Assembly (NCBI RefSeq): GCF_030693405.1
Contig: NZ_JAUYAW010000010.1
Span: 124,001 to 188,000, forward strand
Source: Phenylobacterium sp.
GTDB lineage: Bacteria; Pseudomonadota; Alphaproteobacteria; Caulobacterales; Caulobacteraceae
DNA: 64,000 bases
Direction: 5' to 3'
The position numbers and the translations under genes are program-made. The notes below the pieces were generated by a model that was not told the DNA's origin, did not search any database, and saw only the letters and a program-made list of their open reading frames with translations. Shown here piece by piece: positions 12,589-20,435 of the stretch (within the stretch, counting starts at the first letter, position 1; every line of letters begins with the position of its first letter).

Positions 12589-13407
12589 GTGTTCAATGAT
12601 GACCGCAAGCTGATCGACCGAATGGCGCCCGCATTGCAGCGGGTGCTGATCATTGATCCGTCCCCGGCTGGCGGACGCATGCTGGCTGATCTCATGCGTA
12701 GTCTGACCCACTGTCAGGTCTGGGTGGCGCCCTCGGCCGGCAAGGCCATGGAGTTGATCAAGGGGGCAGACCCGCAGATCATCTTCATCGAGCACGCCGA
12801 GCGCGGCGGCGTCGACGGCATCGAATTCACCCGCCGCCTGCGCCGCAGCGAGGCGACCTGCCGCCAGGCGCCGGTGGTCATGATCCTGACCCAGCCCACC
12901 GCAGCCGCGGTTCTCGGCGCGCGGGACGCCGGCGTCCACGAATTCCTGCGCAAGCCCTTCACCACCGCCGACCTGCTCAAGCGGCTTGAGGCGGTGACCC
13001 TGCGGCCCCGGGACTGGGTCGAGGCGGTGACCTATGTCGGTCCCGACCGCCGGCGGTTCAATTCTGGCGACTATCAGGGCGCCCTCAAGCGCCGCTCTGA
13101 CTCCCGGGCGACGCCGGAGCGCAGCCGCATCCTGCAGGCGGTGAAGATCCTCAAGTCCGCCGCCGGAGCCCTGCAGAGCGATCCGGCCCAGGCTCTGCGA
13201 GCCATGAAGGCGCAGGGCGCCGATCTTCAGTCGGTGGCGGTCAAGACCGGCGACATGAAGCTGGCTGCGGCGGCGGCCGACTTCCACCGTTACCTGGCCA
13301 CCGTCGTGGACCCGCGACGACTGGACCCGACCGAGATCGCCTTTCATGTGGCGGCTCTGTCGGCCTTTGCCCCGGCCGAGGACGGCCCGCGCAAGCGCGT
13401 GGCCTGA
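12589..13407 (+). CDS. receiver-domain protein with altered phosphosite
   Basis: A 272-residue protein. Residues 15-135 fit a CheY-like receiver: 'RVLIIDPSPAGGRMLADLM', strand 3 'PQIIFIEHAERGGVDGIEF', T101 in 'VVMILTQ' and K122 in 'EFLRKPF'. At the position of the phospho-accepting aspartate is E68, and the acidic pair of strand 1 is reduced to one residue (D23-P24). It is therefore probably a pseudo-receiver, either not phosphorylated or locked in a phospho-like state. Residues 140-272 are helical and contain no DNA-binding or enzymatic domain I recognise. The start is GTG, downstream of a GGGGAG-like site. No sensor kinase is adjacent. Confidence 0.75.
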   Translation: MFNDDRKLIDRMAPALQRVLIIDPSPAGGRMLADLMRSLTHCQVWVAPSAGKAMELIKGADPQIIFIEHAERGGVDGIEFTRRLRRSEATCRQAPVVMILTQPTAAAVLGARDAGVHEFLRKPFTTADLLKRLEAVTLRPRDWVEAVTYVGPDRRRFNSGDYQGALKRRSDSRATPERSRILQAVKILKSAAGALQSDPAQALRAMKAQGADLQSVAVKTGDMKLAAAAADFHRYLATVVDPRRLDPTEIAFHVAALSAFAPAEDGPRKRVA

Positions 13408-13416
13408 ACCGGCGCT

Positions 13417-13788
13417 CTATTTCAGGGCGTTGAGATAGGTCGAGAGGTCGAAATAGTCGCGCCAGACCTTGATCTGACCCTTCTCCATCTCGAAGACGCC
13501 GCAGCAGGGCAGATCGACGGGCTTGCCGCCGACCATGGTGCGGTCGAGCCGCTCGGCCACCACCCGGTCGCCCTCCGCCATCAGGGTCAGGACCTCCCAG
13601 TCGGTGGAGGTCCAGTCTTTGACAAAGGCGCCGATGAAGCCGGCGATGGCCTCGCGGCCATGGACCGGCCCGGTCGGCATGTTGTGGTAGCAGCCGTCTT
13701 CGCAGAAATAGCTCGCCAGCTCAGCCGGATCGCGGCGGGACCAGGCGGCGATGAAATTGGCGATGATCTCGGCATTGACCTGGGCCAT
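13417..13788 (-). CDS. limonene-1,2-epoxide hydrolase family protein
   Basis: A 123-residue NTF2-like protein. All five catalytic residues of limonene epoxide hydrolase can be placed with matching spacing: Y34 and N36 in 'CYHNMP', R80 and D82 in 'ERLDR', and D111 in 'WRDYFD'. Active epoxide hydrolysis is thus plausible, though the natural substrate is unknown. A longer in-frame start exists at 13833, but the ATG at 13788 follows a strong GGGGGAG site six bases away. That site and the ATG both lie in one arm of a long hairpin (13782-13838; separate entry). The gene is on the same strand as rpoH and 71 bases downstream of it. Confidence 0.8.
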   Translation of the reverse strand: MAQVNAEIIANFIAAWSRRDPAELASYFCEDGCYHNMPTGPVHGREAIAGFIGAFVKDWTSTDWEVLTLMAEGDRVVAERLDRTMVGGKPVDLPCCGVFEMEKGQIKVWRDYFDLSTYLNALK

Positions 13789-13838
13789 GGACGTCTCCCC
13801 CTGCGTTCTCTTGAACTTTGGGGGAGGGTCCATGGCCC
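13782..13838 (-). promoter_or_regulatory. long hairpin masking RBS and start codon
   Basis: An inverted repeat pairs GGGCCATGGAC (13782-13792) with GTCCATGGCCC (13828-13838), and CTCCCCC (13795-13801) with GGGGGAG (13820-13826). That gives 18 base pairs with only a 2-versus-1-base internal loop and an 18-base apical loop. Read as RNA from the minus strand, the 3' arm contains the Shine-Dalgarno GGGGGAG and the ATG of the epoxide-hydrolase-like gene, so the folded form should block ribosome access. The 5' arm holds a second in-frame ATG. There is no U-tract, so a simple terminator is less likely. Function is inferred. Confidence 0.6.
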
Positions 13839-13859
13839 GGCTGTTTTGGGCAAGCCCGA

Positions 13860-14747
13860 TCAGGCGTTGACCAGGTTCCGGTCTTCGGCGGCGGCCTGCA
13901 TGGTCTTCTGAAGCTTCTCGAAGGCGCGGACCTCGATCTGACGGACGCGCTCGCGGCTGACGCCGTACTGGCCGGCCAGTTCCTCGAGCGTCGTCGGATC
14001 GTCCTTCAGCCGCCGCTCGGTCAGAATGTGACGTTCACGGTCGGAAAGCTCGGCCATGGCCTCCTGAAGGAGACCCATGCGCAGACCGCGCTCCTCGTTG
14101 TCGGCGACCACCGTCTCCTGGCTGGGGGCGGCGTCGTCGGCCAGCCAGTCCTGCCACTCGCTCTCGGAGTCCGAACGCAGGGGCGCGTTGAGCGAGGCGT
14201 CCGGGCCCGACAGGCGCCGGTTCATGGAGATGACCTCTTCGTCCAGCACGCCGAGCTTGGTGGCGATCTGACGGACCTGGTCGGGGTGCATGTCGCCTTC
14301 CTCGAAGGCGCTGATCTGGCTCTTGGCCTTGCGGAGGTTGAAGAACAGCTTCTTCTGCGCCGCCGTCGTGCCCATCTTCACCAGGGACCAGGACCGCAAG
14401 ATGTACTCCTGGATCGAGGCGCGGATCCACCACATGGCGTAGGTGGCCAGGCGGAAGCCCCGGTCGGGATCGAACTTCTTGACCGCCTGCATCAGGCCGA
14501 CATTGCCCTCGGAGATCACCTCACCGATGGGCAGGCCATAGCCGCGGTAGCCCATGGCGATCTTGGCCACCAGACGCAGGTGGCTGGTCACCAGCCGATG
14601 GGCGGCCTCGGGGTCTTCGTGCTCCTGCCAGCGCTTGGCGAGCATGAATTCCTCGTCCTTGGCCAGCATCGGAAATTTGCGAATATCGCTGAGATACCGG
14701 CTCAGGCCGCCTTCCGGCGACATGACGGCAAGCGTTTGCGCGGCCAT
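13860..14747 (-). CDS. rpoH: heat-shock sigma factor sigma-32
   Basis: A 295-residue sigma-70-family factor that directs RNA polymerase to heat-shock promoters. Region 2 is clear ('LRLVAKIAMGYRGYGLPIGEVISEGNVGLMQAVKKFDPDRGFRLATYAMWWIRASIQEYIL' region, about residues 56-117). It is followed by the RpoH box-like segment 'LFFNLRKAKSQI' (about 134-145) and region 4 with its helix-turn-helix 'TLEELAGQYGVSRERVRQIEVRAFEKL' near the C terminus. Length suits alphaproteobacterial RpoH and is much shorter than RpoD. The ATG follows AGAGGGGA. About 210 bases of non-coding DNA precede it; I could not identify its promoters with confidence. Confidence 0.95.
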   Translation of the reverse strand: MAAQTLAVMSPEGGLSRYLSDIRKFPMLAKDEEFMLAKRWQEHEDPEAAHRLVTSHLRLVAKIAMGYRGYGLPIGEVISEGNVGLMQAVKKFDPDRGFRLATYAMWWIRASIQEYILRSWSLVKMGTTAAQKKLFFNLRKAKSQISAFEEGDMHPDQVRQIATKLGVLDEEVISMNRRLSGPDASLNAPLRSDSESEWQDWLADDAAPSQETVVADNEERGLRMGLLQEAMAELSDRERHILTERRLKDDPTTLEELAGQYGVSRERVRQIEVRAFEKLQKTMQAAAEDRNLVNA

Positions 14748-14961
14748 GACTATCCCCTCTTGATGTGTGGACTGCCGGGCCGCTGCGCAGGTGTGCGCCA
14801 GGTCCCCCCACCCCTCGACCCTTCAGATAGGTATCGGGTTGTCGGAGCGGAAGGCCGCCGGGGAGGGCGGCTGGAAAGTCCCACTTGTGAACTCAGGTAT
14901 TTGTACCCCGCGATCTGGGCGCAAGCAAGGCGCGGCCCCTCGTTGGGACCCGCCGAAAATC

Positions 14962-15978
14962 TCAGAGGGCGCCCAGCAGAGCTTCAAGCTGCGCCATGTC
15001 GGCGGGCAGCGGGGCCTCGAACCTCAGGGGCTCGCCGGTGATCGGATGGATGAAGCCCAGAACCTGGGCGTGCAGGGCCTGGCGGGTCAGGCCCGCCTCG
15101 GCCATGGCCGCACGCACGGCCGGCGCCGGGCTGCCGGAGCCATAGACGGCGTCGCCCAGGCAGGGCGCGCCCTTTGACGCCATGTGGACGCGGATCTGGT
15201 GGGTGCGTCCAGTCTCCAGCCGGCACCGCACCCGCGCCGCGGTCGGGCGGTCGGAGGGGCCGAACAGGGCTGTGGTCTCATAGTGGGTGATCGCCTCGCG
15301 TCCCCCGGACTTCAGCACGGCCATCTTCTTGCGGTCATGGGCTGAGCGGCCTAGCAGGGACTGCACCGTGCCCTTGCGCGGCTTGGGCGCGCCCCGGGTC
15401 AGGGCCACATAGGCCCGGTCGATATCGTGGCGAAAGAACAGGGCCGACAGACCCTGGTGGGCGGCGTCGGTCTTGGCGCAGACCAGGACGCCGGAGGTGT
15501 CCTTGTCGATCCGGTGGACGATCCCTGGCCGGGCCACCCCGCCGATCCCCGACAGGCTGGCGCCGCAGTGGTGCAGCAGGGCGTTGACCAGGGTGCGATC
15601 GGGCGAGCCCGGGGCGGGATGGACAGCCATGCCTGGAGGCTTGTCGACCACGATCAGGTGGCTGTCCTCAAACAGCACCTTCAGGGGAATATCCTGCGGC
15701 TCCGGCTCGGCGGCGATGACCGGGGGCACCAGGATCTCATAGGCGCCGGGCTGGGCCTTGGCCGAGCCGTCCCGGACGACCTCGCCGTTCCAGCTCACTG
15801 CGCCGGCGGCCAGCAGGGCCTGGATGCGGGCCCGGGACAGGTCCTCGGCGAGGGCCGCCAGGGTCTTGTCCAGGCGCCCGCCGGCGGCCTCGGCGGCGAC
15901 CTGCAGCACAAGCAGGTCGCCGTCGTCTTCCGTCTCGAGGATCGTCACACGCGTCGGAGCGCTGGGGTCAGAGCCCAT
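14962..15978 (-). CDS. RluD-type 23S rRNA pseudouridine synthase
   Basis: A 338-residue RluA/RluD-family enzyme that isomerises uridine in rRNA. An S4 RNA-binding domain occupies about residues 30-90 ('GGRLDKTLAALAEDLSRARIQALLAAGAVSWNG' region). The catalytic domain follows with 'HLIVVDKPPGMAVHP' and the catalytic aspartate D158 in 'HRIDKDTSG'. The longest frame begins 29 codons earlier, but those codons run inside the ferritin-like gene. The ATG at 15978 overlaps that gene's stop by 11 bases and gives the normal length. Co-expression with the ferritin-like gene is likely from the overlap. It is probably RluD by domain order, but RluC-like specificity cannot be excluded. Confidence 0.88.
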   Translation of the reverse strand: MGSDPSAPTRVTILETEDDGDLLVLQVAAEAAGGRLDKTLAALAEDLSRARIQALLAAGAVSWNGEVVRDGSAKAQPGAYEILVPPVIAAEPEPQDIPLKVLFEDSHLIVVDKPPGMAVHPAPGSPDRTLVNALLHHCGASLSGIGGVARPGIVHRIDKDTSGVLVCAKTDAAHQGLSALFFRHDIDRAYVALTRGAPKPRKGTVQSLLGRSAHDRKKMAVLKSGGREAITHYETTALFGPSDRPTAARVRCRLETGRTHQIRVHMASKGAPCLGDAVYGSGSPAPAVRAAMAEAGLTRQALHAQVLGFIHPITGEPLRFEAPLPADMAQLEALLGAL

Positions 15979-16285
15979 GCTTGTCGGCGGCGCCTTCTTC
16001 ATGGCCCATGATGGAGCCGTCCTTGAACAGGTACTCCCGCAGCTGGCCGTCGAACTGCTCATCATTGCGGCGGATCCATTCCAGGACCATGGCCGCGTGC
16101 TCCATTTCCTCCTTGGCGTTGTGCAGGAGGATGGCTTTCAGCTCCGGGTCGTCGCAATCGTCGGCCCGCTGGCGGTACAAGTCCACCGCCTCCAGCTCCT
16201 CCATCAGCGAGGCGATCGCATAGTGGAGCTGGAGCGTCTTGGGGCTAAGCTTTTCCCGGGGGACGTGAAGGCTCTCGCTGGCCAT
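15968..16285 (-). CDS. encapsulated-ferritin-like (EncFtn) protein
   Basis: A 105-residue helical protein of the encapsulated-ferritin family, which oxidises and stores iron at a ferroxidase centre formed between two subunits. Motif 'LMEELEAVDLYRQRADDCDDPELKAIL' and 'HNAKEEMEHAAMVLEWIRR' match the known family. By alignment from memory with Rhodospirillum rubrum EncFtn, the ferroxidase ligands correspond to E30, E60 and H63, and the tyrosine to Y37; the usual Trp before it is Leu (L36). The C terminus (GHEEGAADKHGL) shows no clear encapsulin-targeting peptide, and no encapsulin shell gene lies nearby. The start is one of three closely spaced ATGs after AGGAG; 16285 gives the best spacing. Confidence 0.8.
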   Translation of the reverse strand: MASESLHVPREKLSPKTLQLHYAIASLMEELEAVDLYRQRADDCDDPELKAILLHNAKEEMEHAAMVLEWIRRNDEQFDGQLREYLFKDGSIMGHEEGAADKHGL

Positions 16286-16358
16286 AGGCATCATGCTCCT
16301 GTCGCAAAGGCCTTCTATTGCACGCGCTCGACCAAGGCGCGAGTTGGGGACAGTCAGA

Positions 16359-18035
16359 ATGAAGATCGATCGCCGTCGGGCTCTGGCCCTTCTCGGATTC
16401 GGCGCCGCCGCGCCGCTCACCGCGCGCGCCCAGACGCCCTTTAGCGGTCCGGTGGCCTTCGAGCACGGCGTGGCCTCGGGTGATCCCCTGGCTGATGCGG
16501 TCATCCTGTGGACCCGGATCACGCCAAAGGCCGAGGGCGCCGGGCAGATCGCCTATGCCTGGCGGATGAACCCGGTGGACCGCCGGGCCGGCGGCGCCAA
16601 GTCCGGAACCGGCGTCACCGGACCCGAGCAGGACTACACGGTGAAGGTCGATGTCGCCGGGCTCGATCCGGCGCGGGCCTACACCTTCGAATTCGAGGCC
16701 AACGGGGTCACCTCGCCCATGGGCCGCACGCGCACCCTGCCGGTGGGCGAGACCCGCGAACTGGTCCTGGCTGTGGCCTCGTGCTCCCTCTATCCCAATG
16801 GCTATTTCAACGCCTATCAGGCCATCGCCGACCTGCCCCAGCTCGACGCGGTGGTCCATCTGGGCGACTACATCTACGAATATGGGGGCGAGGGGTCTTA
16901 CGGCATGACCTCGGCCGTGGCCGGCGAGCGGCCGCATGACCCGCCCCATGAGATTGTGACCCTCCAGGACTACCGGACCCGTCACGCCCAGTACAAGACC
17001 GATCCCTCGCTGCAGGCCGCCCATGCGCGTGCGCCGTGGATTGTCACCTGGGACGATCACGAGACGACGAACAACTCCTGGATGGATGGGGCCGAAAACC
17101 ATCAGCCCGAGACCGAGGGCGACTGGGCGACCCGCAAGGCCAATGCGCTGAAGGCCTATTTCGAGTGGATGCCGATCCGTAACCCGGCGCCCGGTGCGGC
17201 CATGACCGCCATCAACCGCAGTTTCCATTTCGGCGACCTGGCCAGCCTGATCATGCTGGAAACCCGGATCGGCGGCCGCGACCTGCAACTGGACTACGCC
17301 ACGGACCTGCCGATCGTGGACGGCCAGGCCGACGTGGCCGCCTTCCGCCAGCGTCTGAACGACCCGGATCGTCGCATGATGGGCGCCGAGCAGGAGGCCT
17401 GGCTCGCCGGTGAACTGGCCAGCTCGGTCCAGTCGGGCCGGAAGTGGCAGGTGCTGGGCAACGCCGTGGTCATGGCGCGGGTCATGATGCCTGCCGCGCG
17501 CAAGACCATGGGCGATGAGGCCTTCGCCCAGGCGATCGCCAGCCTGCCGCCGGGGATTGGCGTCCTGGTCGAGCGTTGGGAGCGGCTGGCCGCCCTTGGT
17601 CTGCCCTACGGGCTGGACATGTGGGACGGATATCCGGTCGCCCGAGAGCGTCTGTACGACGCCATTGCGGCCGCGAACGCCCGGGTGGTGGTGGTGTCCG
17701 GCGACAGCCACGCCTTCTGGGCCAACGAGCTTTACGATGATGACGCCCAGCTGCGGGCGGTGGAGTTCGGCACGACCGGGATCACCAGCCCCGGCGCCGG
17801 CGACTATCTGACGGGCGTCGAGGTGGGCGAGCTGTTCGCCGCGGCCTCCAACGAGGTGGTCTTCTCGGAGCAGGCGGCCAAGGGCTTCATCCTGCTGACC
17901 CTGACGCCTGAGGCGGTGAAGAGCGAGCTGATGACCGTCTCCACCATCGTCGCCAAGGACTATGAGATCGCGGTGCGCAAGACCTTCACCGTGACGGCGC
18001 AGGAGTCGGGGGTCTCGCCGCTCAAGGCGCTCTGA
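16359..18035 (+). CDS. phoD: PhoD-family alkaline phosphatase/phosphodiesterase
   Basis: A 558-residue exported metallophosphatase that should release phosphate from phosphate esters in the periplasm. The signal peptide has a twin-arginine motif, 'DRRRALALLGFGAAAP', so it is exported folded by Tat. An N-terminal PhoD_N domain (to about residue 120) is followed by the metallophosphatase domain with 'VHLGDYIYEYGG', 'TWDDHETTNNSW' and 'VVVSGDSHAFWANEL'. These supply the Asp, Asn and His ligands of the Fe/Ca centre. The start is set by the signal peptide; upstream codons in the frame are not signal-like. No Pho box was identified in the 73-base gap shared with the divergent EncFtn gene. Confidence 0.92.
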   Translation: MKIDRRRALALLGFGAAAPLTARAQTPFSGPVAFEHGVASGDPLADAVILWTRITPKAEGAGQIAYAWRMNPVDRRAGGAKSGTGVTGPEQDYTVKVDVAGLDPARAYTFEFEANGVTSPMGRTRTLPVGETRELVLAVASCSLYPNGYFNAYQAIADLPQLDAVVHLGDYIYEYGGEGSYGMTSAVAGERPHDPPHEIVTLQDYRTRHAQYKTDPSLQAAHARAPWIVTWDDHETTNNSWMDGAENHQPETEGDWATRKANALKAYFEWMPIRNPAPGAAMTAINRSFHFGDLASLIMLETRIGGRDLQLDYATDLPIVDGQADVAAFRQRLNDPDRRMMGAEQEAWLAGELASSVQSGRKWQVLGNAVVMARVMMPAARKTMGDEAFAQAIASLPPGIGVLVERWERLAALGLPYGLDMWDGYPVARERLYDAIAAANARVVVVSGDSHAFWANELYDDDAQLRAVEFGTTGITSPGAGDYLTGVEVGELFAAASNEVVFSEQAAKGFILLTLTPEAVKSELMTVSTIVAKDYEIAVRKTFTVTAQESGVSPLKAL

Positions 18036-18041
18036 GACCCT

Positions 18042-18440
18042 CTAGTCAGGGCGTTCGACCAGGCGGCCGTCCTCGACCACCCGGTAGAAGCACGAGCGAA
18101 AGCCCACATGGCAGGCGCCGCCGTCGCCCTGGGGCAGGACCTTGATCCAGACGCAGTCCTGGTCGCAGTCGATCCGGGTCTCCACCACCTGCTGCACCTG
18201 GCCGCTGGTCTCGCCCTTGAGCCACAGGGCGCTGCGGGAGCGGCTGTAATAGTGGGCCTGGCCGGTGGACAGCGTCAGGGCCAGGGCCTCGGCGTTCATC
18301 CAGGCGAACATCAGCACCTCGCCGGTCTCGGCGTGGGTGGCGACAGCGGCGATCAGGCCATTTGTGTCGAAGCGCGGGGCGATGGCCGCGCCGCGCTCCA
18401 GGGCGTGCTTGTCAGAAGCGGTGGGAAATTGAACGGACAT
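18042..18440 (-). CDS. hisI: phosphoribosyl-AMP cyclohydrolase
   Basis: A 132-residue histidine-biosynthesis enzyme that opens the purine ring of phosphoribosyl-AMP. The metal site is complete: D91, D93 and D95 in '[10 protein letters not shown]' for magnesium, and C92, C110 and C117 ('[13 protein letters not shown]') for zinc. It is the stand-alone form without a HisE domain. The open frame continues far upstream, but the family N terminus and the ATG at 18440 fix the start. It lies apart from other his genes, convergent with phoD (six bases between stops) and divergent from the serine-hydrolase-like gene. Confidence 0.94.
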   Translation of the reverse strand: MSVQFPTASDKHALERGAAIAPRFDTNGLIAAVATHAETGEVLMFAWMNAEALALTLSTGQAHYYSRSRSALWLKGETSGQVQQVVETRIDCDQDCVWIKVLPQGDGGACHVGFRSCFYRVVEDGRLVERPD

Positions 18441-18518
18441 GGGCAAACTATAGCCCTCCTTCCAGGGCAGGGGGAGATGTCGCAGCGCAGCTTGCGCCGC
18501 CAAGGGAGTCGAATCGCC

Positions 18519-19568
18519 ATGAGCCTCAGCCGCCGCGCCCTCCTGTCCGCCATTGCCCTGGCCGCGCCCGCGCCAGCCCTTGCTCAATGGCCCTTCGGCC
18601 TTGGCCGGCGGGCGAGCCGGGCGCCACGGGAGGGGCGAGCCGACTATGCGGGACAGCCCCTGCGCCAGCAGCTGGGCGACTGGCAGTTTGATCAGATCCG
18701 CACGGCGGTCTCCTCGCGCCTGCAGCCGGTGATCCGCGACGCCATCGAAGAGCGTTTCCTCAGCAGGGTCGCGGCGATGCCAGGCGTCGAGGCCGCCACG
18801 GCGGCCCTGGCCGAACCGGGTGGCGCGGTCTGGACGCAAGGCTGGACCCGCGATGGGACGCCGCCGCCGGCGCAGTTCGCCTGGAACGGGCTGGAGCGAG
18901 CCTATGTCGCCACCGCCGCGACGCAGATGGTGGAGACTGGCGTCCTGACCCTCGAGGCGCCGATCACCCCCTGGGCGCCGGACCGGCCCAACGCCGCCTG
19001 GATCACCCTGGAGGACCTGCTGGCCCACACCAGCGGCCTGCCGTCAGCCGATGGGTCTGAACCGCAGCCTGCGCGCTTCCAGCCCGGGGCGGCGATGGAA
19101 CTGTCCCCGGCCAATGACGCGGTCCTGGCCCAGATCCTCACCACCGTGGATGCCGCCCCCCTGGCCGACATCCTGAACCGGCGGATCGCCGAGCGGCGCG
19201 ACCTGCGGGAGACCGCGTTCGCGGCGAGCGACCCGGTGACCGTCTCGGCCTCAGCCCTGGACGTGGTGCGGTTCTGGCGCGACCTGCTGGGCGAGCGCCT
19301 GCATGGGGCGCAGGCCACCCGTCGGCGATTCTACCGGCTGCACCCCCTGGCCGAGGGGCTGACCGACTATGCCGGCCTAGGCGTGAGGGTTCGTGACCTT
19401 CCGGCCGCCCAGGACGCTGCGGCCGACACCTGGCTCTATGCCGGGGAGGCCGACGCCTGCCTCGTGGCCTATTCCATGACGAGCCGGGCCACGGTGGCGA
19501 TCGCCCTGAAAGGCGAGGGGGAGCCCGACGCCCTCGCGCGAAGCCTGCTCGACCTCGTGCGCGCCTAA
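18519..19568 (+). CDS. serine-hydrolase-fold protein lacking SxxK motif
   Basis: A 349-residue exported protein resembling class C beta-lactamase/penicillin-binding-like hydrolases. The N terminus is a signal sequence with a twin-arginine-like start ('[21 protein letters not shown]'). The segment '[20 protein letters not shown]' and the downstream '[16 protein letters not shown]' (HTSGLP 170-175) are typical of the family. The catalytic Ser-x-x-Lys expected just before residue 130 reads G124-L-E-R127, and the Tyr-x-Asn motif reads 'SPAND'. It is probably not an active hydrolase and may bind peptidoglycan or peptides. It is followed after 9 bases by DUF817. A remote, differently placed nucleophile cannot be excluded. 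Confidence 0.7.
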   Translation: MSLSRRALLSAIALAAPAPALAQWPFGLGRRASRAPREGRADYAGQPLRQQLGDWQFDQIRTAVSSRLQPVIRDAIEERFLSRVAAMPGVEAATAALAEPGGAVWTQGWTRDGTPPPAQFAWNGLERAYVATAATQMVETGVLTLEAPITPWAPDRPNAAWITLEDLLAHTSGLPSADGSEPQPARFQPGAAMELSPANDAVLAQILTTVDAAPLADILNRRIAERRDLRETAFAASDPVTVSASALDVVRFWRDLLGERLHGAQATRRRFYRLHPLAEGLTDYAGLGVRVRDLPAAQDAAADTWLYAGEADACLVAYSMTSRATVAIALKGEGEPDALARSLLDLVRA

Positions 19569-19577
19569 GCTCGGGCG

Positions 19578-20435
19578 GTGAGCCTCAAGGACCAGATCAA
19601 GCGCCGGGTCGAGACCTTTGACGCCTGGGCCAGGCCCTGGACGCTGGGCGCGCCCTGGCGGGCCGGCGCCTATGAATTCCTGCTGTTTGGCCTGAAGCAG
19701 GCCTGGGCCTGCCTGTTCGCCGGAACCATGCTGGCCCTGCTGGTGGCCACCAGCTTCTGGTGGCCGCAGGACGCAGTCCTCGCCCGCTATGATTTTCTGG
19801 TGCTGGCGGCGGTGGGCCTGCAGGTCTTCCTGCTTGCCACCGGCCTGGAGCGGCCCCGGGAGGCCCTGGTCATCGCCATCTTCCATCTGGTCGGCACGGC
19901 CATGGAGATCTTCAAGACCGCCCACGGCTCCTGGACCTATCCGGAGGAGAGCCTGCTTAGGATCGGCGGCGTGCCGCTGTTTTCGGGCTTCATGTACGCC
20001 TGCGTCGGCTCGTTCATGGCCCGGATCATCCGGCTGATGGACATCCGGTTTGCGAACTACCCGCCGGCCTGGGCGCCCTGGATCCTGGCGGTGCTGGCCT
20101 ATGCCAACTTCTTCACCCACCACTACATGCCGGACATCCGGTTGGGGCTGTTCGCTTTCTCGGTCCTGATCTTCGCCCGCACCTGGGTGGTTTATCGCCC
20201 TGACGTGCGCGACCGGCGCATGCCCCTGCTGGCGGCGGCGATCCTGACGGCCTTCTTCATCTGGATCGCCGAGAACCTCGGGACCTACGCCTCGGCCTGG
20301 GTCTATCCCGACCAGGCTGACGGCTGGACGCCGGTCAGCCTGGCCAAGATGGGCTCCTGGTACCTGCTGATGATGCTCAGCTTCGTCCTGGTGACCCTGG
20401 TCCATCCGCCGCGGCGGGCAGAACGCTCAAGCTAG
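19578..20435 (+). CDS. DUF817 family membrane protein
   Basis: A 285-residue integral membrane protein with about eight hydrophobic helices. The conserved family core is present: 'YEFLLFGLKQAWACLFAG', 'HLVGTAMEIFKTAHGSWTYPEE' and 'GVPLFSGFMYACVGSFMARI', then 'FIWIAENLGTYASAWVYPDQ'. Function is unknown for the family. The start is GTG, nine bases after the preceding gene, so the two are probably co-transcribed. Its stop codon and that of the convergent folE share the tetranucleotide CTAG. Confidence 0.85.
   Translation: MSLKDQIKRRVETFDAWARPWTLGAPWRAGAYEFLLFGLKQAWACLFAGTMLALLVATSFWWPQDAVLARYDFLVLAAVGLQVFLLATGLERPREALVIAIFHLVGTAMEIFKTAHGSWTYPEESLLRIGGVPLFSGFMYACVGSFMARIIRLMDIRFANYPPAWAPWILAVLAYANFFTHHYMPDIRLGLFAFSVLIFARTWVVYRPDVRDRRMPLLAAAILTAFFIWIAENLGTYASAWVYPDQADGWTPVSLAKMGSWYLLMMLSFVLVTLVHPPRRAERSS

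Noticed and set aside
14748-14961. Sigma-32 promoter in front of rpoH
   Set aside because: CTTG-like and GC-rich -10-like strings occur, but none with spacing and match good enough to call.
15968-18035. Encapsulin shell gene next to the EncFtn-like gene
   Set aside because: Neighbouring genes are RluD-type synthase and PhoD; no HK97-like shell protein is found in the window.
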